Assembly: GCF_000737245.1 (NCBI RefSeq)
Contig: NZ_JPQU01000045.1
Location: forward strand, 124,001-188,000
Length of the DNA stretch: 64,000 nucleotides
Direction: 5' to 3'
Source of the DNA: Pseudomonas syringae
GTDB lineage: Bacteria; Pseudomonadota; Gammaproteobacteria; Pseudomonadales; Pseudomonadaceae
Below are positions 1-8,894 of the stretch, one piece after another. Below the pieces are notes generated by a model. The model was not told the DNA's origin and ran no database searches. It saw only the letters and a list, made by a program, of their open reading frames with translations. Numbering within the stretch: position 1 is the stretch's first letter; each line of letters begins with the position of its first letter. A program made the translations under genes and the position numbers.

Positions 1-648
1 GCGCTGGATGCCGAAGAGGCCGGTGCCGATGGCATCACCGTGCATTTACGGGAAGACCGTCGTCACATCCAGGAGCGCGACGTGTTGCTGCTCAAGGACG
101 TGCTGCAAACCCGCATGAACTTCGAGATGGGTGTCACTGAAGAGATGCTGGCGTTTGCCGAGCGCATTCGTCCTGCTCACATTTGCCTGGTACCGGAAAC
201 ACGTCAGGAGCTGACCACCGAAGGCGGCCTTGACGTGGCCGGGCAGGAAGCGCGCATTCAGGCGGCAGTTGAGCGGCTGAACAAGATTGGTTGTGAGGTC
301 TCGCTGTTCATCGATGCCGACGAACGCCAGATTGCCGCATCAAAGCGTGTGGGCGCACCCGCCATCGAACTGCACACCGGCCGTTACGCCGATGCGCAAA
401 CGCCGACCGAAGTCGCTGAGGAGCTCCAGCGCATCGCTGACGGAGTGGCGTTTGGGTTGGCAGAAGGCTTGATCGTCAATGCGGGCCACGGCTTGCATTA
501 CCACAACGTCGAAGCGGTGGCGGCCATCAATGGCATCAACGAACTGAACATCGGCCACGCTCTGGTGGCCCATGCGTTGTTCGTCGGCTTCAAGTCTGCT
601 GTGGCAGAGATGAAGGCGTTGATTGTGGCGGCGGCGCATAAAGCCTGA
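1..648 (+). CDS. pdxJ: Pyridoxine 5'-phosphate synthase PdxJ, 3' part
   Basis: The reading frame is open from the first base, so the N-terminus lies outside the window; about 215 residues remain. PdxJ condenses 1-deoxy-D-xylulose 5-phosphate with 3-amino-2-oxopropyl phosphate to give pyridoxine 5'-phosphate, the last step of DXP-dependent vitamin B6 synthesis in the cytoplasm. Recognisable family segments are GADGITVHLREDRRHI, the LVPETRQELTTEGGLDV loop and the C-terminal phosphate-binding part VNAGHGLHYHNV followed by ELNIGHALVAHALFVG. The gene ends in TGA and is followed at once by an inverted repeat that may act as its terminator. The next genes (cmoAB) are on the other strand. Confidence 0.96.
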   Translation, partial: ALDAEEAGADGITVHLREDRRHIQERDVLLLKDVLQTRMNFEMGVTEEMLAFAERIRPAHICLVPETRQELTTEGGLDVAGQEARIQAAVERLNKIGCEVSLFIDADERQIAASKRVGAPAIELHTGRYADAQTPTEVAEELQRIADGVAFGLAEGLIVNAGHGLHYHNVEAVAAINGINELNIGHALVAHALFVGFKSAVAEMKALIVAAAHKA

Positions 649-665
649 ATTCACTGCAGTCCAGT

Positions 666-753
666 GTGGGAGCGGTGCTTGCCCGCGATAAGCTTGAACG
701 CGGTCTCAGCTTAGACCGCGTCATCGTTCATCGCGGGCAAGCACCGCTCCCAC
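666..753. repeat. Intergenic inverted repeat between pdxJ and cmoB
   Basis: About 88 bp. Left arm GTGGGAGCGGTGCTTGCCCG and its reverse complement at the right end can fold into a long hairpin; a smaller inner palindrome (GCGGTCT...AGACCGC) sits in the loop. It lies between two convergent genes, where it may stop transcription from both sides. It belongs to the same broad family as the repeats near 15.3, 20.4, 32.6 and 39.1 kb. Confidence 0.85.
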
Positions 754-760
754 AAGGGAC

Positions 761-1720
761 CTAAGGCTTACGCCCCACAATCACCGCGCGCATCGGTGCA
801 GGCAGGCCTTCCACCGTTTTGCTCTGGTCGTCCGGATCCAGGAAATCACTCAGAGACTGGTAGCGCATCCATTCCGTACCGCGCTGTTCTTCAGTGGTGG
901 TCACGCTGACATCCACGCATCGCACATCCACGAAGCCGGCGCGGCGCAGCCACAGCTCCAGCGCGGGCACTGATGGCAGGAACCACACGTTACGCATCTG
1001 CGAATAGCGGTCTTCCGGCACCAGCACTTGATGCACATCCCCTTCCACTACCATGGTTTCCAGCACCAGCTCGCCACCTTTGACCAGGCAATCCTTGAGC
1101 GCCAGCAGGTGATCAATCGGCGATTTGCGGTGATACAGCACACCCATGGAAAACACCGTATCGAAGCCTTCCAGTCGCGCAGGCAAGTCTTCCAGGGCGA
1201 AGGGCAGGTGCCACGCAGGCAGGTCAGGCAAGTAGCGTTGCATGGCCTGGAACTGACAGAAGAACAGCCAGTTCGGATCGACCCCAATCACGCTGTCTGC
1301 ACCCGCGCCAAGCATGCGCCACTGGTAATAACCATTGCCGCAGCCGACATCCAGCACACGCTTGCCTTTGAGATCCAGGTGCGGGGCGACCCGTGACCAT
1401 TTCCAGTCCGAGCGCCATTCGGTATCGATATGCACGCCGAACACATCGAACGGGCCTTTGCGCCATGGTGAGAGGCCCATCAGGGCAGCGTGGGTCTGTT
1501 CGCGGGTTTGCTCATCGCAATCGGCGTCGAGGCTGAAGCTGTCCTTGAGATCGATGCGCGTGGGCATCAGATCGGGTAAGGCGTTCAGCGCGCCTTGCCA
1601 GCGCTCCAGGTCGCCGTGTCCCTTGGCCATCTTCGTGTCGAGCTGGGCTTGCAGGCCATTGGCCCATTCAGCCAGAGGTGTGCCCGCCAGACGGCGGACC
1701 AGTGGGGCAAGATCAATCAT
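761..1720 (-). CDS. cmoB: tRNA U34 carboxymethyltransferase CmoB
   Basis: CmoB transfers the carboxymethyl group of carboxy-S-adenosylmethionine to 5-hydroxyuridine at the tRNA wobble position 34, giving cmo5U. The protein (319 aa) has the Rossmann SAM-binding motif VLDVGCGNGYY, then GVDPNWLFFCQF and FSMGVLYHRKSP typical of CmoB. An upstream in-frame ATG at 1762 exists, but the start at 1720 is preferred: it gives the family N-terminus MIDLAPLVRRLAGTPL, and its ATG overlaps the cmoA stop codon as ATGA, a usual sign of translational coupling. It is the second gene of the cmoA-cmoB operon. Confidence 0.96.
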   Translation of the reverse strand: MIDLAPLVRRLAGTPLAEWANGLQAQLDTKMAKGHGDLERWQGALNALPDLMPTRIDLKDSFSLDADCDEQTREQTHAALMGLSPWRKGPFDVFGVHIDTEWRSDWKWSRVAPHLDLKGKRVLDVGCGNGYYQWRMLGAGADSVIGVDPNWLFFCQFQAMQRYLPDLPAWHLPFALEDLPARLEGFDTVFSMGVLYHRKSPIDHLLALKDCLVKGGELVLETMVVEGDVHQVLVPEDRYSQMRNVWFLPSVPALELWLRRAGFVDVRCVDVSVTTTEEQRGTEWMRYQSLSDFLDPDDQSKTVEGLPAPMRAVIVGRKP

Positions 1721-2460
1721 GGCAGGGCAATCAACGAGGCAAAGTTCAGGCATTGGAACCACGGCACCACCTTGCTGAAGCCTGCTTCGAGCAAGCGTTG
1801 GCGGTGTTCTTCGAGGCTGTCGGGTTTCATCACGTTCTCGATGGCGCTGCGCTTCTGGGCAATTTCCAGATCGCTGTAGCCATTGGCGCGTTTGAAGGCA
1901 ATGTGCAGATCAGTAAGCAGGGCGTGTTCCTGTTCATCGTTGAAGCGCAGCTTCTCGGAGAGAATCAGCGCGCCCCCCGGTACCAGCGCCTGGCGGATAC
2001 GGCTCAACAAGGCGAGTCGCTGCTCCGGAGCGATGAATTGCAGGGTGAAGTTCAGGGCAACCACCGAAGCCGGTTGAAACTCCAGCGCGAGAATGTCGCC
2101 GTCGATCACCTGCACAGGCAGCAACTCCTGAAACATCGAGTTTTGTGCATTCAGGTATTCCCGGCAGCGCTCGACCATGGCCGCCGAGTTATCCACAGCG
2201 ATCACGCTGCAGCCTTCGCTACGGACATGACGGCGCAGTGCCTGGGTCACCGCACCGAGAGAACTGCCCAGGTCATACAACACGCTGTTGGGTTGAGCGA
2301 ATTGCGCGGCCAGTACACCGAGGTTCTCGACGATGGTCGGATAACCGGGCACCGAGCGCTTGATCATGTCCGGGAAAACCCGCACCACGTCTTCGTTGAA
2401 GGCGAAGTCCGGCACCTGGGCCAGGGGCTGGGCGAAAATGCGGTCGGGTTCTTTGCTCAC
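1717..2460 (-). CDS. cmoA: Carboxy-SAM synthase CmoA
   Basis: CmoA converts S-adenosylmethionine and prephenate to carboxy-SAM, the donor used by CmoB. The 247-residue length fits the family. Visible landmarks are the N-terminal FAFNEDVVRVFPDMIKRSVPGY, the SAM-binding LYDLGSSLGAVT, and NFTLQFI followed by GGALILSEK. It overlaps cmoB by 4 bp and the two form an operon read leftward. Upstream (2461-2553) there is a short gap to the chagasin-like lipoprotein gene on the same strand. Confidence 0.97.
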   Translation of the reverse strand: MSKEPDRIFAQPLAQVPDFAFNEDVVRVFPDMIKRSVPGYPTIVENLGVLAAQFAQPNSVLYDLGSSLGAVTQALRRHVRSEGCSVIAVDNSAAMVERCREYLNAQNSMFQELLPVQVIDGDILALEFQPASVVALNFTLQFIAPEQRLALLSRIRQALVPGGALILSEKLRFNDEQEHALLTDLHIAFKRANGYSDLEIAQKRSAIENVMKPDSLEEHRQRLLEAGFSKVVPWFQCLNFASLIALP

Positions 2461-2553
2461 GGTGATTCCGGCGAGGGGCTGAAAAGTGCGGCATTTTAGC
2501 CAAATCCGCAGCCAAGCCGAAACATCATCTGACCGCAGGGTGGCAAAAGATCC

Positions 2554-2946
2554 TCAATTGACGGTAATGGCGCAATCGAAGTTCTGCTCCGGTGCAACTT
2601 CCGGTGCCCATGGCTGCTGATAAACCATCGTCAAGCGGCCGCTGCCAGCGGTTGTTGCCTGGTAGCGCCACACCGACTCCCCGGCGCTGCCCACCATGTT
2701 TCTGTCTTCGGGGTTGTGATAAACCTCAGGCCCCAGGCTACGCAGGATCGACTGCGCCGGGTTCTGAACTTGCCAGCGATAACCTGTGGTGGGCGAGCTG
2801 GGCAGGCTTAACATGAGAATCTGCCCGGTTTTCAGCGTCAACGGGCAATCGCCTTGTTCTTCAAGGCTGACCAGATGCTTGGGTTGCTGCGCGCAGGCAG
2901 CCAGAAGCGACAGGCTCAACGGGAATAGCAGACGGGCAGGGTGCAT
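2554..2946 (-). CDS. Chagasin-like protease inhibitor (I42), lipoprotein
   Basis: A 130-residue protein with a lipoprotein signal peptide (MHPARLLFPLSLSLLAAC, lipobox LAAC) followed by a domain resembling the inhibitor I42/chagasin family: SPTTGYRW matches the NPTTGY loop, GSAGESVWRY the middle loop, and QQPWAP the third RPW-type loop. Members of this family inhibit papain-like cysteine proteases by inserting these loops into the active site. As a lipoprotein it would be anchored in the periplasm or outer membrane. An upstream in-frame ATG at 2979 would put 11 extra residues before the signal peptide, so 2946 is chosen. Target protease unknown. Confidence 0.82.
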   Translation of the reverse strand: MHPARLLFPLSLSLLAACAQQPKHLVSLEEQGDCPLTLKTGQILMLSLPSSPTTGYRWQVQNPAQSILRSLGPEVYHNPEDRNMVGSAGESVWRYQATTAGSGRLTMVYQQPWAPEVAPEQNFDCAITVN

Positions 2947-3051
2947 GGTGGCTCCAGTCTTCAGACGAAACCGGAGCATAACCGATGGGAATTAGTGAGG
3001 CGATGTTGTGGTTGGATCGGATCACCTGTGGGAGATTCTATGTTTGACGAC

Positions 3052-3141
3052 GTGGGACCGGCTTCAGCCGGGAAGGCGGCATTTCAGACGATAAATACCG
3101 GGTGGATGTACTGGCCTCTTCCCGGCTAAAGCCGGTCCCAC
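3052..3141. repeat. Intergenic inverted repeat (GTGGGACCGGCTT family)
   Basis: Left arm GTGGGACCGGCTTCAGCCG, right arm CGGCTAAAGCCGGTCCCAC; about 90 bp overall, with nested GGCTT/AAGCC palindromes. The same family occurs near 27.7, 31.2 and 54.3 kb. A degenerate fragment of the other repeat family follows at about 3152-3180. It lies downstream of the lon-type gene, where it may end transcription. Confidence 0.85.
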
Positions 3142-3191
3142 GGCGTATATCTGTGGGAGCGCGGCTTGCCCACGATGGGCATCATTGCCTG

Positions 3192-5612
3192 TTAAAACAA
3201 CACCTTCGCCACATCCGCAAAGCGCTTGGCGAAGTGCACGGTGATGCCTTCCTTGAGGTAGTCCGGCAGTTCTTCGAAGTTTCCGCGGTTGGGTTCCGGC
3301 AGGATCAGTTCGTTGATTTTCTGCCGACGGGCCGCGATGACTTTTTCTCGTACTCCACCAATTGGCAACACATGCCCGGTCAGTGTCAGTTCGCCGGTCA
3401 TGGCCACACCTTTTTTCGGCGCCTGATTGCGGGCCAGGGACAGCAAGGCGCTGGCCATGGTCACGCCAGCGCTCGGGCCGTCTTTCGGCGTGGCGCCTTC
3501 CGGAACGTGCAAGTGCACGAAGGCTTCGTCAAAGAACGTCGGATCGCCGCCAAATTGCTTGAGGTTGGAGCTGACGTAGCTGTAGGCGATTTCTGCAGAT
3601 TCCTTCATCACATCACCCAATTGCCCGGTCAGCTTGAAGCCGCGGTTCAGGGTGTGGATGCGGGTCGCTTCGATTGGCAGAGTCGCACCGCCCATGCTGG
3701 TCCAGGCCAGGCCGGTAATCACGCCGGTCCCGGCAAGCACCTGCTCATTGCGGAACACTGGCATACCCAGCGAAGCTTCGAGGTCTTTCGGGCCGATCTT
3801 GATGGTCGATTTTGGCTCATCGATCAGCTTCACGACGGCTTTGCGCACCACCTTGCTGAGCTGTTTTTCCAGTTGCCGCACACCGGCTTCCCGGGCGTAA
3901 CCTTCGATGACCGCGCGCAGGGCAGTGTCGCTGATGGACAGGCTGCCTTTGGAAACGCCCGCTTTCTCCAGCTGCTTTGGCCACAAGTGACGTTTGGCGA
4001 TGGCGAGTTTTTCTTCGGTGATGTAACCCGACAGGCGAATCACTTCCATCCGGTCGAGCAGCGGGCCGGGAATTGAGTCCAGGGTGTTGGCGGTGCAGAT
4101 AAACAGCACTTTGGACAGGTCCAGACGCAGATCGAGGTAGTGATCAAGGAATTCGACGTTCTGTTCCGGGTCGAGAGTTTCCAGCAATGCAGAAGCGGGG
4201 TCGCCCTGGAAGCTCTGGCCCATCTTGTCGATTTCATCGAGCATGATGACCGGGTTCATGACTTCCATATCTTTGAGCGCCTGCACCAGCTTGCCCGGCT
4301 GGGCGCCGATGTAGGTGCGACGGTGACCCTTGATTTCGGCCTCGTCACGCATGCCGCCGACGCTGAAGCGATAGAACGGACGGCCCAGAGATTCGGCAAT
4401 CGAGCGGCCGACGCTGGTCTTGCCGACGCCCGGCGGGCCGACCAGCAGGACGATGGAACCACTGATCTCGCCTTTGTAGGCACCCACGGCAAGAAACTCG
4501 AGAATCCGCGCCTTGATATCGTCCAGACCGGCGTGATGCTGATCGAGGACTTTGCGGGCGTGCTTGAGGTCGAGTTTGTCCTTGCCGAACACGCCCCATG
4601 GTACGGAGCTGGCCCAGTCCAGATAGTTGCGGGTCACGGCATATTCAGGGGAGCCGGTCTCCAGCACCTTGAGCTTGTTGATTTCCTCGTCGATGCGTTT
4701 ACGCGCCTGAGCGGGCAAGGTCTTGCCTGCCAGACGGGCTTCGAACTGTTCGATATCGGCGCTGCGGTCGTCTTTGCTCAGGCCCAGCTCCTGCTGGATA
4801 ACCTTGAGTTGCTCCTTGAGGAAGAATTCGCGCTGATGCTCACCGATCTTGCGATTCACCTCGGCGGAAATCTCTTTCTGCAACCGCGCCACTTCGACTT
4901 CCTTGCGCAGCATGGGCAGGACTTTCTCCATGCGCTTGAGCATAGGCACACAGTCGAGCACTTGCTGCAGATCGACCCCAGTGGCGGACGTCAGCGCGGC
5001 GGCGAAATCGGTTAGTGGTGATGGATCATTTGGGCTGAAGCGGTTGAGGTAGTTCTTCAGCTCTTCGCTGTACAGCGGATTGAGCGGCAGCAGTTCCTTG
5101 ATTGCATTGATCAAGGCCATGCCATAAGCCTTGACCTCGTCGGTCGGCTCATTGGGCTGATGCGGGTATTCGACCTCCACCAGATACGGCGGCCGATGGT
5201 GTTTGAGCCAGGTCTTGATGCGGACCCGGCTCAGACCCTGAGCGACGAACTGCAGCTTGCCGTTTTCCCGGCTGGCATGGTGCACCTTGACCAGCGTGCC
5301 GTACTCCGGCAGCGCGTCGGTGTTGAAATGCCGGGGATCTTCCGGCGGCGTGTCCATGAAGAACAGCGCCAACGAGTGATGATCGGATTTGCTGACCAGC
5401 TCGAGGGTTTCGGCCCATGGCTCTTCATTGACGATCACCGGCAAGACCTGGGCCGGGAAGAATGGGCGATTGTGAATCGGGATGATATAGACCTTGTCCG
5501 GCAGATTCTGCCCGGGCAAGGCAAGCGTGGTGCCGGTGGAGTTCAGCGTTACTTCGTGCTCGCCTTCTACGTCATCTGGTAAGTCTTGGGAATCTGCTTG
5601 CTGGTTGCTCAT
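3192..5612 (-). CDS. asrA: ATP-dependent Lon-type protease (AsrA/Lon2 paralogue)
   Basis: An 806-residue Lon-family AAA+ serine protease: N-terminal LON substrate domain (about residues 40-240), coiled middle, AAA+ module with Walker A GPPGVGKTS (about 391) and Walker B VIMLDEID, and C-terminal protease domain with the catalytic Ser in PKDGPSAG (about 712) and Lys in GGVREKVIAARR (about 755). The Ser-Lys spacing of about 43 residues equals that of E. coli Lon. The acidic N-terminal extension and the neighbourhood (pdxJ/cmoAB on one side, a ZnuD-type receptor further on) match the second Lon protein of Pseudomonas, called AsrA in P. aeruginosa, rather than the clpX-linked lon. It degrades misfolded or regulatory proteins in the cytoplasm. 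A sigma-32-type promoter lies just upstream. Confidence 0.93.
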   Translation of the reverse strand: MSNQQADSQDLPDDVEGEHEVTLNSTGTTLALPGQNLPDKVYIIPIHNRPFFPAQVLPVIVNEEPWAETLELVSKSDHHSLALFFMDTPPEDPRHFNTDALPEYGTLVKVHHASRENGKLQFVAQGLSRVRIKTWLKHHRPPYLVEVEYPHQPNEPTDEVKAYGMALINAIKELLPLNPLYSEELKNYLNRFSPNDPSPLTDFAAALTSATGVDLQQVLDCVPMLKRMEKVLPMLRKEVEVARLQKEISAEVNRKIGEHQREFFLKEQLKVIQQELGLSKDDRSADIEQFEARLAGKTLPAQARKRIDEEINKLKVLETGSPEYAVTRNYLDWASSVPWGVFGKDKLDLKHARKVLDQHHAGLDDIKARILEFLAVGAYKGEISGSIVLLVGPPGVGKTSVGRSIAESLGRPFYRFSVGGMRDEAEIKGHRRTYIGAQPGKLVQALKDMEVMNPVIMLDEIDKMGQSFQGDPASALLETLDPEQNVEFLDHYLDLRLDLSKVLFICTANTLDSIPGPLLDRMEVIRLSGYITEEKLAIAKRHLWPKQLEKAGVSKGSLSISDTALRAVIEGYAREAGVRQLEKQLSKVVRKAVVKLIDEPKSTIKIGPKDLEASLGMPVFRNEQVLAGTGVITGLAWTSMGGATLPIEATRIHTLNRGFKLTGQLGDVMKESAEIAYSYVSSNLKQFGGDPTFFDEAFVHLHVPEGATPKDGPSAGVTMASALLSLARNQAPKKGVAMTGELTLTGHVLPIGGVREKVIAARRQKINELILPEPNRGNFEELPDYLKEGITVHFAKRFADVAKVLF

Positions 5613-5642
5613 GGGGCACCTGCATGATTGAACATGAACCTT

Positions 5643-5670
5643 AGATGGGGCAATGCTCCTCAGGTTTCAA
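5643..5670 (-). promoter_or_regulatory. Sigma-32 (RpoH) type heat-shock promoter of asrA
   Basis: Read on the minus strand there is a -35 box TTGAAA (5670-5665), a 14-bp spacer and a -10 box CCCCATCT (5650-5643). This fits the sigma-32 consensus CTTGAAA - 13 to 14 bp - CCCCATnT except for the first C. Transcription would begin about 5636, some 24 nt before the ATG at 5612. Heat-shock control is expected for a Lon protease, so match and context agree. Confidence 0.8.
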
Positions 5671-5877
5671 TGGCGGTGGTCGATAGCCTGTTCAAGAGCA
5701 GAAAAACAAAACCACCCACGACCTGCAGGCGACCTTTCGTCGAGTCAGTTTCGATGATGGCTCAATGCCTTAATTGGTGCGTGATCTTCCGTGCCGCTGC
5801 AGTTAACCTGCTTGCGAGACACTTCGTTGCCAAGGCTGGCATTTATTTACTCGGCCTTGCCGTTGTGGACTGACTTG

Positions 5878-6540
5878 ATGAACAAAGCTATTTCTGCGCT
5901 TGTAACCGCGTGTTTGCTGGCGTGTGCCGTATCGGCCTCGGCTACCGGGCTTAATGCGCGTCTCATGGACATGAACGGCAAGCCGGTATCCGGCGCGGTG
6001 CTGACGTTGCAGGGGCCGGGCAAGCTTGGCGGCTCACTCAAAGCGAATATGGACCAGCGCGATCAGGAGTTCTCACCCCGCGTACTGGCCGTGCACACCA
6101 ACACCGAAGTCAAATTCCCCAACAGCGATAACATCCGCCATCAGGTGTATTCATTTTCGCCCGCCAAACGGTTTGAGCTGCGTCTTTACAGCGGCACGCC
6201 GTCCGATCCGCTGCTGTTTGATAAACCAGGCATCGTTGTCCTCGGCTGCAATATCCATGACTGGATGTTGGGCTATATCTACGTCACCGATGATCCGTGG
6301 TTCGCAGTCAGTGCTGAGGATGGCACCGTGAATTTTGATCTACCTGCCGGGCACTACTCGGCAACCCTGTGGCACCCCAAAGCGCCCGATATGCAGCCCG
6401 TCAGCGGCGGCGCATTTGACGTGCCTGCTGCCGGGATGAAAAAGGATTTCAGTTTCGAGGTTGAGGCCAGCGCCGAAGACGCGCCGGCTGCACCTGCTGC
6501 GAGTTCGTTTAGCGATGCCTTCCACAAGGCCGCCCACTAA
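5878..6540 (+). CDS. Exported cupredoxin-like protein with type-1 copper ligands
   Basis: A 220-residue protein with a Sec signal peptide (MNKAISALVTACLLACAVSASATG) and a single beta-rich domain resembling the methylamine-utilisation/plastocyanin-like proteins. The residues expected for a mononuclear blue-copper site are present: His88 in SDNIRHQVYSF and the cluster Cys124-x2-His127-x2-Met130 in GCNIHDWMLGY. It should therefore be a periplasmic copper or electron-transfer protein; no substrate can be read from the sequence. The ATG at 5878 is chosen because it opens the signal peptide; an in-frame ATG at 5791 would bury it. Its stop overlaps the next start (TAATG), so it is the first gene of a four-gene operon with an EAL protein, a DUF3034 protein and a truncated globin. 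Confidence 0.85.
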   Translation: MNKAISALVTACLLACAVSASATGLNARLMDMNGKPVSGAVLTLQGPGKLGGSLKANMDQRDQEFSPRVLAVHTNTEVKFPNSDNIRHQVYSFSPAKRFELRLYSGTPSDPLLFDKPGIVVLGCNIHDWMLGYIYVTDDPWFAVSAEDGTVNFDLPAGHYSATLWHPKAPDMQPVSGGAFDVPAAGMKKDFSFEVEASAEDAPAAPAASSFSDAFHKAAH

Positions 6541-8891
6541 TGAACCTGCGCACCAGTTTTCAGGCGCGTATTGCCTGTGTGTTGACTGCCCTGCTGCTCG
6601 TTGTAGTCGCTGCGGTGTACTTCGCGGTCAAGGCGGCAACCGGTGATGCGGTGCGTTCCCAGGCCCAGACTCAGCTGGAAGTCGGCTCGCGCGTGTTTGA
6701 AGATTTGATGGACATGCGCGGCAAACGACTGCGTGACGGCGTGCAATTGATGTCGGCTGACTTTGGCTTTCGCGATGCGGTGGCCAGCTCTGATGCTTCG
6801 ACCATTCGTTCGGTGTTGCTCAATCACGGCGGCCGTATCGGTGCCAGCGACATGTTCCTGTTGAGCATGGATGGCACAGTGATCGCCAGTACTGTGGCTT
6901 CGGTGCAGGAGGGCACCAAGTTCCGTTTTGACCGTTCGCTGCGTGATGCCAAACGCAAAGGTCAGTCAATGGTGATCGTGCCCGAAAGTGGTCTGCCCCA
7001 TCTTCTGGTGGAAAGTACCGTGCTTGCGCCTTTGCCGATCGGTCGCGTGGTCATGGGCTTCAGCATGGATGGCGAGTTGGCCCAGGCACTGCGCTCCATG
7101 AGTGGCCTTGAAGTCTCGTTTCTGACCATCGACGGCGGTAAGCCGGGGCAACTGATCAGTACTCAGCCGCCAGAGATGTTTGCCGGTCTGACCAAACTGA
7201 TGCTGAGCTCATCCCAGGGCCAGGTCGGTATGACCGAACACTCGAACCTGAGCTTTCTCAGTCAGACCTTGGTACTGGACAACATTGATGGCAATCAGGA
7301 GCAAGTGTTTGCCCTGCTGCAAAGCCCCATCGACAAAGCAATGATGGCTTTTGCGCCGCTGGATGAAAAAATCTTCTGGATCTCGATCATTGCCTTGCTG
7401 GCCTCGCTGGTGGGAACGCTGATCCTGGCGCGCAGTGTGTCGCTACCGGTTCGTGCCTTGGCGCTGGCGGCTAAACGCATCGGTGATGGTGATTACAAAA
7501 CCCCGGTGCGCATGGCGCGTAGCGATGAACTGGGCATGCTGGCAATTGCCATCAACACCATGCAGCAAGGCATCGCGGTACGTGAGGATCAACTGGCGCA
7601 TAACGCGCTGCATGATGCCCAGACCGGTCTACCTAACCGCGCGCTGGCCATGGAACGTCTGGGCAGCTCAATCGCTGCCCAGCGGCCCATGGCGCTGCTG
7701 TGCCTTGGCATCGACAATTACCTGGCAATCAATGAAAGCTGTGGCGCTGCCGGCGTTGATCAATTGCTCCGCGACGTGGGTCAGGAGCTAAAAGGGATGC
7801 TGAACGCTGGCGATACCCTGGCCCGGTCCACGGCTAACGAATTCCTCTTGCTGCTCGATCACACCGGCAGTGACGGCGCCGTGGCAATGGCTGACAGACT
7901 GCAACGTCTGCTCAGCCAGCCCCAGCATGTGGACGGCAGCGATGTGGTGCTGGAGTGCACCATCGGTATCGTCGGCTATCCCGCGCATGGGAGCTCGGTG
8001 GATGAGTTGCTCCAGCGTGCCGCCATCGCTCGTCGCGATGCGCTGCAAATGCCGGGGCGCCTGCAAGTCTATGAAGACGGTCGGGATCTGGCGCACCAGC
8101 GGCAGATCAGCCTGATTCGTGATTTGCGCCAAGCCGCGAAGAAGGGCGAGTTGCAGCTGCATTACCAACCCAAGCTCGATATCCGTCAGGGCATCGTGCG
8201 TCAGGCTGAAGCCTTGCTGCGTTGGCAGCACCCGCAGTTTGGCAACGTGTCGCCGGCTGAATTCATCGTCCTCGCGGAGCGCACCGGCAGTATTCAGATC
8301 CTCACCAGTTGGGTAATTGAAGAGTCGATGCGCCAAATGGCCGAGTGGAGGCAGCGCGGCCTGGTGGTGCAGGTGTCGGTGAACATTTCTGCTGATGACT
8401 TGCTCGGCGGCGACCTGGCTGACCGGGTCATGAGCCTGCTCAAGTTATATCGACTGCCCGCCGAACAGCTGATCTTCGAGATCACCGAAAGCGCCGTCAT
8501 GCGCGAACCGGAACAGGCGCTGGTAGTCCTCAACCGTCTGCGTCAATGCGGCATCAGCCTTTCCGTGGATGATTTCGGTACCGGTTATTCGTCGCTGGCG
8601 CACCTCAAGCGGCTGCCCGTGCAAGAACTGAAAATCGACCAGTCATTTGTGCGCAACCTGGATGAAACCAGCGAAGACGCGGTAATCGTGCGTTCGACCA
8701 TTGAGATGAGCCATAACCTGGGCCTGAAAGTTGTCGCCGAAGGGGTCGAGTATGAGCGCAGCCTCATATTGCTTGATCGCTGGCACTGCGACACGGCGCA
8801 AGGCTATCTGATCAGCCGTCCACTGCCCGCCGTCGCGTTTGAAGCATGGATGGCCAAGTCTTTTTCTTTACCCAGCCTGATGGTTCATTGA
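6540..8891 (+). CDS. Membrane sensor: Cache-like domain, HAMP, degenerate GGDEF, EAL
   Basis: A 783-residue inner-membrane protein. One TM helix at about 10-31, a periplasmic Cache-like region (about 32-275), a second TM (about 280-300), a HAMP linker (SVSLPVRALALAAKRIGDGDY), then GGDEF and EAL domains. The GGDEF signature is STANEF, so cyclase activity is unlikely and the domain is probably regulatory. The EAL domain looks intact: EALLRW (E557), VSVNISADD, DDFGTGYSSLAHL (about 677) and KIDQSFVR are present, so it should hydrolyse c-di-GMP. The periplasmic region is placed to respond to something there, and the coupled genes encode a cupredoxin, a DUF3034 protein and a globin. Start overlaps the previous stop by one base. 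Confidence 0.9.
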   Translation: MNLRTSFQARIACVLTALLLVVVAAVYFAVKAATGDAVRSQAQTQLEVGSRVFEDLMDMRGKRLRDGVQLMSADFGFRDAVASSDASTIRSVLLNHGGRIGASDMFLLSMDGTVIASTVASVQEGTKFRFDRSLRDAKRKGQSMVIVPESGLPHLLVESTVLAPLPIGRVVMGFSMDGELAQALRSMSGLEVSFLTIDGGKPGQLISTQPPEMFAGLTKLMLSSSQGQVGMTEHSNLSFLSQTLVLDNIDGNQEQVFALLQSPIDKAMMAFAPLDEKIFWISIIALLASLVGTLILARSVSLPVRALALAAKRIGDGDYKTPVRMARSDELGMLAIAINTMQQGIAVREDQLAHNALHDAQTGLPNRALAMERLGSSIAAQRPMALLCLGIDNYLAINESCGAAGVDQLLRDVGQELKGMLNAGDTLARSTANEFLLLLDHTGSDGAVAMADRLQRLLSQPQHVDGSDVVLECTIGIVGYPAHGSSVDELLQRAAIARRDALQMPGRLQVYEDGRDLAHQRQISLIRDLRQAAKKGELQLHYQPKLDIRQGIVRQAEALLRWQHPQFGNVSPAEFIVLAERTGSIQILTSWVIEESMRQMAEWRQRGLVVQVSVNISADDLLGGDLADRVMSLLKLYRLPAEQLIFEITESAVMREPEQALVVLNRLRQCGISLSVDDFGTGYSSLAHLKRLPVQELKIDQSFVRNLDETSEDAVIVRSTIEMSHNLGLKVVAEGVEYERSLILLDRWHCDTAQGYLISRPLPAVAFEAWMAKSFSLPSLMVH

Positions 8892-8894
8892 GCG

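Noticed and set aside
3102..5015. Long plus-strand open frames opposite the Lon-type gene
   Set aside because: They are shadows of high-GC codon bias; the minus-strand protein has all Lon catalytic motifs.
5628..5873. 81-codon frame in the asrA/cupredoxin intergenic region
   Set aside because: No ribosome site or recognisable sequence; the area contains the heat-shock promoter.
6540..8891. Treating the EAL protein as a diguanylate cyclase
   Set aside because: Its GGDEF motif is STANEF and cannot support cyclase chemistry as known.
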